A stretch of DNA of 64,000 bases, taken from contig CM038705.1 in the NCBI GenBank assembly GCA_021613375.1, forward strand, positions 10,988,711 through 11,052,710, given 5' to 3'. The DNA comes from Megaleporinus macrocephalus. Its lineage: Eukaryota > Chordata > Actinopteri > Characiformes > Anostomidae. Below the pieces are notes generated by a model. The model saw only the letters and a program-made list of their open reading frames with translations. It did not search any database and was not told where the DNA came from. This document shows, piece by piece, positions 59,000-64,000 of this stretch. Position 1 is the first letter of the stretch; each line of letters starts with the position of its first letter. A program made the translations under genes and the position numbers.

Positions 59000-59760
59000 C
59001 GTGAGGCTACGGATTAGCTCTTGAGAAGCTGAATGGGAAGTACATGTTTGAGAAATGGGTTTTGGTTACCACTTGTAAGTCCCAGTTCCCACTTGGCCAT
59101 AAACATAGCATTAAACCACGTAGTGTCGGCCTCCTGGATTCGCTAAGTATTCGGTTCATGACGTTAGCATGCTAATTGTGTTTCTCCAGTGAAGGGAACA
59201 GGAAGCAGTAGGTGTTGCTTTGAACGCAGGCAAGCTTTAGCCGGTGGGGTCACTCCGGGATAAGCCCGCACCCTTTTCATGTAAAGCTGGAGTACAGCTA
59301 TCGTCGCCCTTCATTAATTAAATAACAACGAGGGTGGCCGCGTTAGGCCTCGGCGGGCGAGACCTTTAGAGTAATTATGCTCTACGTGCCGGGAGCGCCA
59401 GCATACCAGGAGGACTGAGGAATCCTCAAGAGGGGCGAGTCACACCGGGGAGTGGTGGGGGTTATCCACCATGCAGTCGTGTAATATTAATGACCGGCGA
59501 GGGGAATTAAGGTGGCAGTAATTTAGCCCGCATGCACGCACACTCTCACCAGTCGGAATAACGAGGACCACCGGCTGCCGGTGCGCTCACGGTGATTACT
59601 GCGCGAACATGCGCCCGATCTCCCACGGGAGCTCAGTGTCGACAACCAGGCAAATTAATTCTGGCTTCCGCTCACCTGTTTGTTCGTTCTCGCGCACACT
59701 CGCGCACACCCAACTGGATTTTCCCTCACTCCTGTAATAAGACCCACCTACACATTTACA
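59000..59760. other. CpG-rich single-copy segment, candidate conserved non-coding element
   Basis: 59220-59700 is the most CpG-dense non-repeat part of the window ('GGTGGCCGCGTTAGGCCTCG', 'GCGAACATGCGCCCGATC'). It also holds homeodomain-type cores ('TTCATTAATTAAATAAC' at 59310, 'CAAATTAATTC' at 59651). No reading frame of note. Combination of CpG and ATTA sites is typical of developmental regulatory DNA; inference only. Confidence 0.4.
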
Positions 59761-59845
59761 TTACATGACTTATAATCCACAACTGCACACTTATTCCTCT
59801 CACTTTCATAATGAAGCCCACCAACACATCCATATTACATGACCT

Positions 59846-61420
59846 GGGTCTTTTCTGCCACTGTGGTGGCAAACAGGGCGCAAATATTAATGTAATTCAA
59901 GCGCAACGTAGTCTTTTACATCAAGAACATCAGTACAGTTGTAACATTGTGGACTAACTTGAGCCGCCCTAAAAATATAGTTCTCTGTCGATTCAGTTTT
60001 AAAGTCATAAAGTATGTAGAAAAGAAAAAAAACTGTGTTTGATGTCATTTTATTTGGATTTTGCAAACATATCACCAGAAACTCAGTCCCTGCTCCTCAA
60101 TATCAGCATAAACAGCTGTTTTACTTACCAGTTTAGAAAAAAATTGAAAAAAGCGCCATTGTTATCATCAATCAGTCAGTCAACATTTATTACAATAGTG
60201 CTTTTTACAACTGGTGTTGTCTCAAAGCAGCTTCACAGAAAAGCAGTTTATGAAAAAGAGGTATCAAAGAGAAGGATGGTAAGAAAAGAGTCCATGCATA
60301 GCAAAATGTGAGAAAGGGTATCAAAGTCCAAGCCCACCTAGAGCAAGCCAGAGGCAACAGTGGTGAGGAAACACTCCCTTAATAAAAGAAAGAAACTTTG
60401 AGAGGAACCCATGCTCGAAGGAGGAACCCATCCTCCTCTGGTCACTGTTAGCTCTTGGTTTGTTGCAAAAAGTGGGCAATGGTGGTCTTTATCATGATCA
60501 CTAGCCAAGAGCTCCAGCCATTGTTGCGTTCACTCTTATTCTTCATCCTCTTATGTTGGACTGATTTGAATCAGCACCACAGTGACTATCGCCTGTTGAG
60601 GTATGAAGTGGTATTATGAGACAGGATGGGTCAAGGCTGGGTCTTTTCTACCACTGTGGTGGCAAACAGGGCGTGAATATTAATGTAATTCAAGCGCAAC
60701 ATAGTCTTTTACATCAAGAACATCAGTACAGTTGTAACACTGTGGACTAACTTGAGCCGCCCTAAAAATATAGTTCTTTGTTGATTCAGTTTTAAAGTCA
60801 TAGAGTTTATAGAAAAGGAAAATACTGTGTTTGCTGTCATTTTATTTGGATTTTGCAAACATATCACCAGAAAGTTAAGAAACTTTAGTCCCTCCTCCTC
60901 AATAGCAGCATAAACAGCTGTTTTACTTACCAGTTTAGAAAAAATGTTGTAAAATGTTGTAACCTCTCCAGCCATGGAAACGGTGCCATTGTTATCATCA
61001 ATCAGTCAGTCAACATTTATTTCAATAGTGCTTTTTACAACTGGTGTTGTCTCAAAGCAGCTTGATAAAGGGTATCGAGGTCCAAGCCCACCTAGAGCAA
61101 GCCAGAGGCGACAGTGGCGATGAAAAACTCCCTTAATAAAAGAAAGAAACTTTGAGAGGAACCCATGCTCGAAGTTCACTCTTGTTTTCATTGGCCACTT
61201 CTTCATCCTCTATGTTGGACTGATTTGAATCAGCACCACAGTGACTATCGCCTCTGGAGGTATGAAGTGGTATTACGAGACAGGATGGGTCAAGGCTAGC
61301 ATGCTAACTTCAGGAGATATCTCTGAAACACGATAAATAGATGTATTTGAACATACTGTCAAAACTATCAAAACAATAACATCACCAACTGTTCACTTCA
61401 TGTATTACTCGTTCCAAGCG
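59846..61420 (+). repeat. Tandem duplication, unit ~793 bp
   Basis: 'CACTGTGGTGGCAAACAGGG' begins at 59860 and 60653 (offset 793). The following 280 bp are nearly identical, then 'ATCAATCAGTCAGTCAACAT', the 'segmented' repeat, and 'GATTTGAATCAGCACCACAG' in both. Copy 2 lacks about 130 bp of copy 1 (the part around 60230-60300 and 60440-60530). A minus-strand frame in copy 2 (60975-60709) starts MAGEVTTFYNIFSKL before a GTAAGT donor-like site; copy 1 lost the start by a small deletion. Confidence 0.82.
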
Positions 61421-61714
61421 TGAAGTCAGCTTTTATTCATCAGTTTTTCCCCGTTCCACCTTAAATGTTGCAGGAACAGGAGAACAGGAATGATAAGCTG
61501 ACTTCACGCTTGTGCGGTCGGTGGGAGTGAGTATTGTTTTGTGTACAGTTGATCTTTGAGTGAACACTGGTGATAGATTTAAAACCTTAACGTTAATGAC
61601 GAGAGGCTGTGGAGTTGAATGTTTGTTGCTGGTTGATCAACAGGGCAGCAAAAGAAAACCAAACGACAGACTTTGTGGAGCTCCTTGATACCGATGTCCA
61701 CCCATCATCTCACA

Positions 61715-61990
61715 AACATGTTGTTTTTCAAGTTCAAGTTTCAAGTGTCAGGTTTCAAGTTTATTTGCCATTTGCACATCATGTCAGGACATAACATGCA
61801 TTGAAATTCTGGCATAAGGCTCAGATAATAACTCTACAGCAGGGCAGCATTATATATAGTAGTAAAACAGTGCAAACATAACAATAAATAGACAATAATG
61901 AAGTAAAAAATAAGCTAGAATATATACATTTATATACATAACTGAAATATATAAGGGAATACACAAAACATAAAGATAAATACATAAGAT
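61715..61990 (-). mobile_element. Retroposed element end with CAAGTTT-type tail
   Basis: 'CAAGTTCAAGTTTCAAGTG', 'CAGGTTTCAAGTTTATTTGCC' and 'GCATTGAAATTCTGGC' follow the same plan as 4242-4425 (short CAAGT repeats, TTTATT-GTCATTT, GTGAAA), seen in fish non-LTR 3' ends read in antisense. Confidence 0.45.
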
Positions 61991-62875
61991 ATACAGGAGG
62001 ACATATGTAGAAACTTTTCCATAGGCAGGTTATCTAAGAAGATACATCTATTTAAAGTGACTTAGTGATATTGTCCATAGCAGCGATATCAGAATAAATA
62101 ATATAATAGTATAATACAACGTAGAGTTTACCCAGAGCTCTTACTAGTGTGGCCATTCTGCGGCACACCGAAACCAGAATATTATAATACTTTTAGTTTG
62201 TTTTCTTGAGCAGAAGAGCATCAGGACGAGATAGCAGCTAATCTTACAGCTAAGTTACAAACCTCTCCTCACAACATCAGGATCACGTGCAGCATATGTA
62301 TTTTCATTATTTGTACCTTAGCGCAATATGGGCTCCTTCCTGCCCTCCATCTGGATTTCAACCTATTCTTACATAATGCAGCTTTAATGGGCGGCTTTTA
62401 TTCCTGCAGCTTTCAGACTGATAAATGTTGGCATATTGGCTGCCCATTCTCATTGCCCGCCTCATTGCAGCGTGAGTGGGCGGAGCTACTGGCTTTTGCG
62501 ATGTCACAAAAACAATGCATTGTCTGTTTTTGCAGCATATAGGCTACGTGGACTGGCCTTATAGACATATATATTGAACCACCACAATGGTGGAATGATC
62601 CCGTTGGCTGTTCAGATATTGTTGAAGTGTTACTCTCATATTAAGGCCCACCTACGTATTCACAACACCGCATGACTTATAGACCACACAGAAGCACACG
62701 CATGCCAAGTTTAACCAAGCATTCGTCTTCTTTGATAACTCAGACGTACACATGCTGAGATGCTCCTAATGAGGCCCGTTCAGGACGCTAGTTCATTCTT
62801 GCTGTCAGCATTCTTGCTGTTCAAGAAACAATCCGACGGTGAGGCGAACAGGAAGCACATACAAAACAGAGCAGA
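61991..62875. other. Intergenic, mostly single copy
   Basis: 62310-62480 is repeat-free and shows 'GGGCGGCTTTTATTCCTGCA' and 'GCAGCGTGAGTGGGCGGAGC', GC-box-like words. No gene. Confidence 0.35.

Positions 62876-62877
<2 letters not shown>

Positions 62878-62921
<44 letters not shown>
62878..62921. repeat. (GA)n microsatellite
   Basis: GA run of about 21 units followed by poly A. Confidence 0.95.
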
Positions 62922-62927
<6 letters not shown>

Positions 62928-62929
62928 AA

Positions 62930-63400
62930 AACATAGGCCACTGCCTAATCTATCCATAATAAACCTCCCTCCCAGTCACACTTAGTGGAACTACCTCAGT
63001 AAAGTACACCTCCGCAGAGCCTGAGACCATCACTCTAGCCTACTTGTAATATAATAACCACGCATTACATAATAAGTCTTACCACCTTATTTTAAAAAGA
63101 GGAAGGGCTATTTGTCATTTTAATAAGCCGCTGCGCTATGATGCCATTATTTTTTGTCGTGATTATCATACCTTCTTAGCGCAGCTCTTAGCTCTTCTCT
63201 TTACACTGTGTTCATAAAGTCCGCCGACAGGCTCATTTGAAATCAGCGCTACTTTAAAACTTGGGGCATAGCCGCTTCTCAGTTTCCAAAGAATTTGGCC
63301 ATCGTTCATTTGGAGTTCACTTCTTTGCTCAGCGCCCGTCTTTTGATAACCGTAGCCGGCTAAAGATTTTCCTTCGGAGGGTTTTTATGTAGAGCAGTGG
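62930..63400. other. Repeat-free stretch, candidate conserved non-coding element
   Basis: 63090-63350 is single copy here, with balanced composition and words such as 'CTATTTGTCATTTTAATAAG', 'GAAATCAGCGCTACTTTAAA'. No frame. Candidate for cross-species conservation; inference only. Confidence 0.3.
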
Positions 63401-63404
63401 TTTT

Positions 63405-64000
63405 TAACCTATGAGGCCTGCTACAGGCCTGGCTTACAGTCGACGTTCCACTTCATCCCAAGGGCGTTCAGTGGGGTTGAGGGTCAGGGCTCCATGCAGG
63501 CTGCTGGAGTTCCTCCACATTCTTCAGTCTATGCCTTTATGGAGCTCACTTTTGGCGCAATCATGCTGGAACAGAAAAGGGTTCTTCCCCAAACTGCTCC
63601 CACACAAAGTTGGAGGAACACAATTGTCTATTGTCTATAAAAATGACACTGGATCTAAAGGGCCTCGAAAACAGCCCAGACCTATTATCCCCTCTCCACT
63701 GTTGGCACCATGCATTTCTGTAGGTGGTGGTTCTCCTGGCATGTGCCAAACCATGATTTGTCTGTCAAGACTGCCAGGTAGAGAGTGAAGCATGAGTCAG
63801 CACTTTACACCACTCCACTCAATGCTTGGCTTTGTGGTCTCAGGCTTGTGTGCAGTTGCTCGGCCTTGGAAACCCATTCAATGAAGCTCCTGATCCATAG
63901 TCTGTGTGCCGATGTTGCAGCCATAGGCAGTTTGGAACTTTGCTGAGTGATGCAAATGAGGATAGGCGAATTCTATGTACTGTATGCTTCAGCACTCAAC
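63405..64000 (-). mobile_element. Tc1-like element, antisense, runs off the window end
   Basis: On the minus strand (63610-63420) I read 'FLFQHDCAKSELHKGI' and 'LTLNPTERPWDEVERRL', the second Asp and DLNPTEHLWDELERRL region of Tc1 transposases, with frameshifts between. The rest (63700-64000) matches 23950-24470 block by block. The left terminal repeat is missing; the right end lies beyond the window. Confidence 0.72.

Overview
This window looks like intergenic or intronic DNA from a ray-finned fish, probably an ostariophysan (catfish, characin or carp relative). The evidence is the repeat content: many decayed Tc1-type elements, hAT elements with 8-bp target duplications, tRNA-derived SINEs with a GGATG tail, a 'segmented' LINE tail family, gypsy-like solo LTRs and abundant microsatellites. 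No intact host protein-coding gene, rRNA or tRNA gene could be supported. Nearly all open frames are short chance frames inside repeats. The organism call rests on my memory of repeat families, not on a search.

Layout. 1-9.8 kb: a minus-strand SINE whose tRNA-like head is blown up into a 20-bp array, a LINE ORF2 tail, a hAT remnant, a THAP-domain remnant, a locally amplified repeat (5.2-8.8 kb) split by an LTR and a fold-back element, then a hAT copy with a perfect target duplication. 10-25 kb: CpG-bearing single-copy DNA, two abutting Tc1 remnants (one with a nested hAT MITE), a GGAT-rich field, a degenerate minisatellite, an AAGTC-rich repeat, and one Tc1 copy (20.7-24.5 kb) broken by several nested insertions. 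25.3-31.5 kb: a hAT copy swollen to 4.55 kb by a 17-bp array and a Tc1 insertion, an unrecognised repeat-borne reading frame, and a second hAT copy holding a SINE. 32.5-43.6 kb: a fold-back element whose left arm became an array, a Tc1 transposase relic, a 31-bp array full of CCAAT boxes, and a SINE whose 3' part became a 3.3-kb array. 43.6-64 kb: more MITEs, a third hAT copy, a LINE RT remnant, a solo LTR, four copies of the 'segmented' repeat, a tandem duplication and another Tc1.

The main theme is satellite birth inside transposable elements. Four of the five large arrays begin inside a recognisable element: a SINE head, a hAT interior, a fold-back arm and a SINE 3' part. For the hAT array an unexpanded sister copy lies in the same window. 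The SINE and the LINE fragment share a similar 3' tail, which suggests a SINE/LINE partnership. Several repeat-free, CpG-bearing or homeobox-site-like stretches are candidates for conserved non-coding elements.
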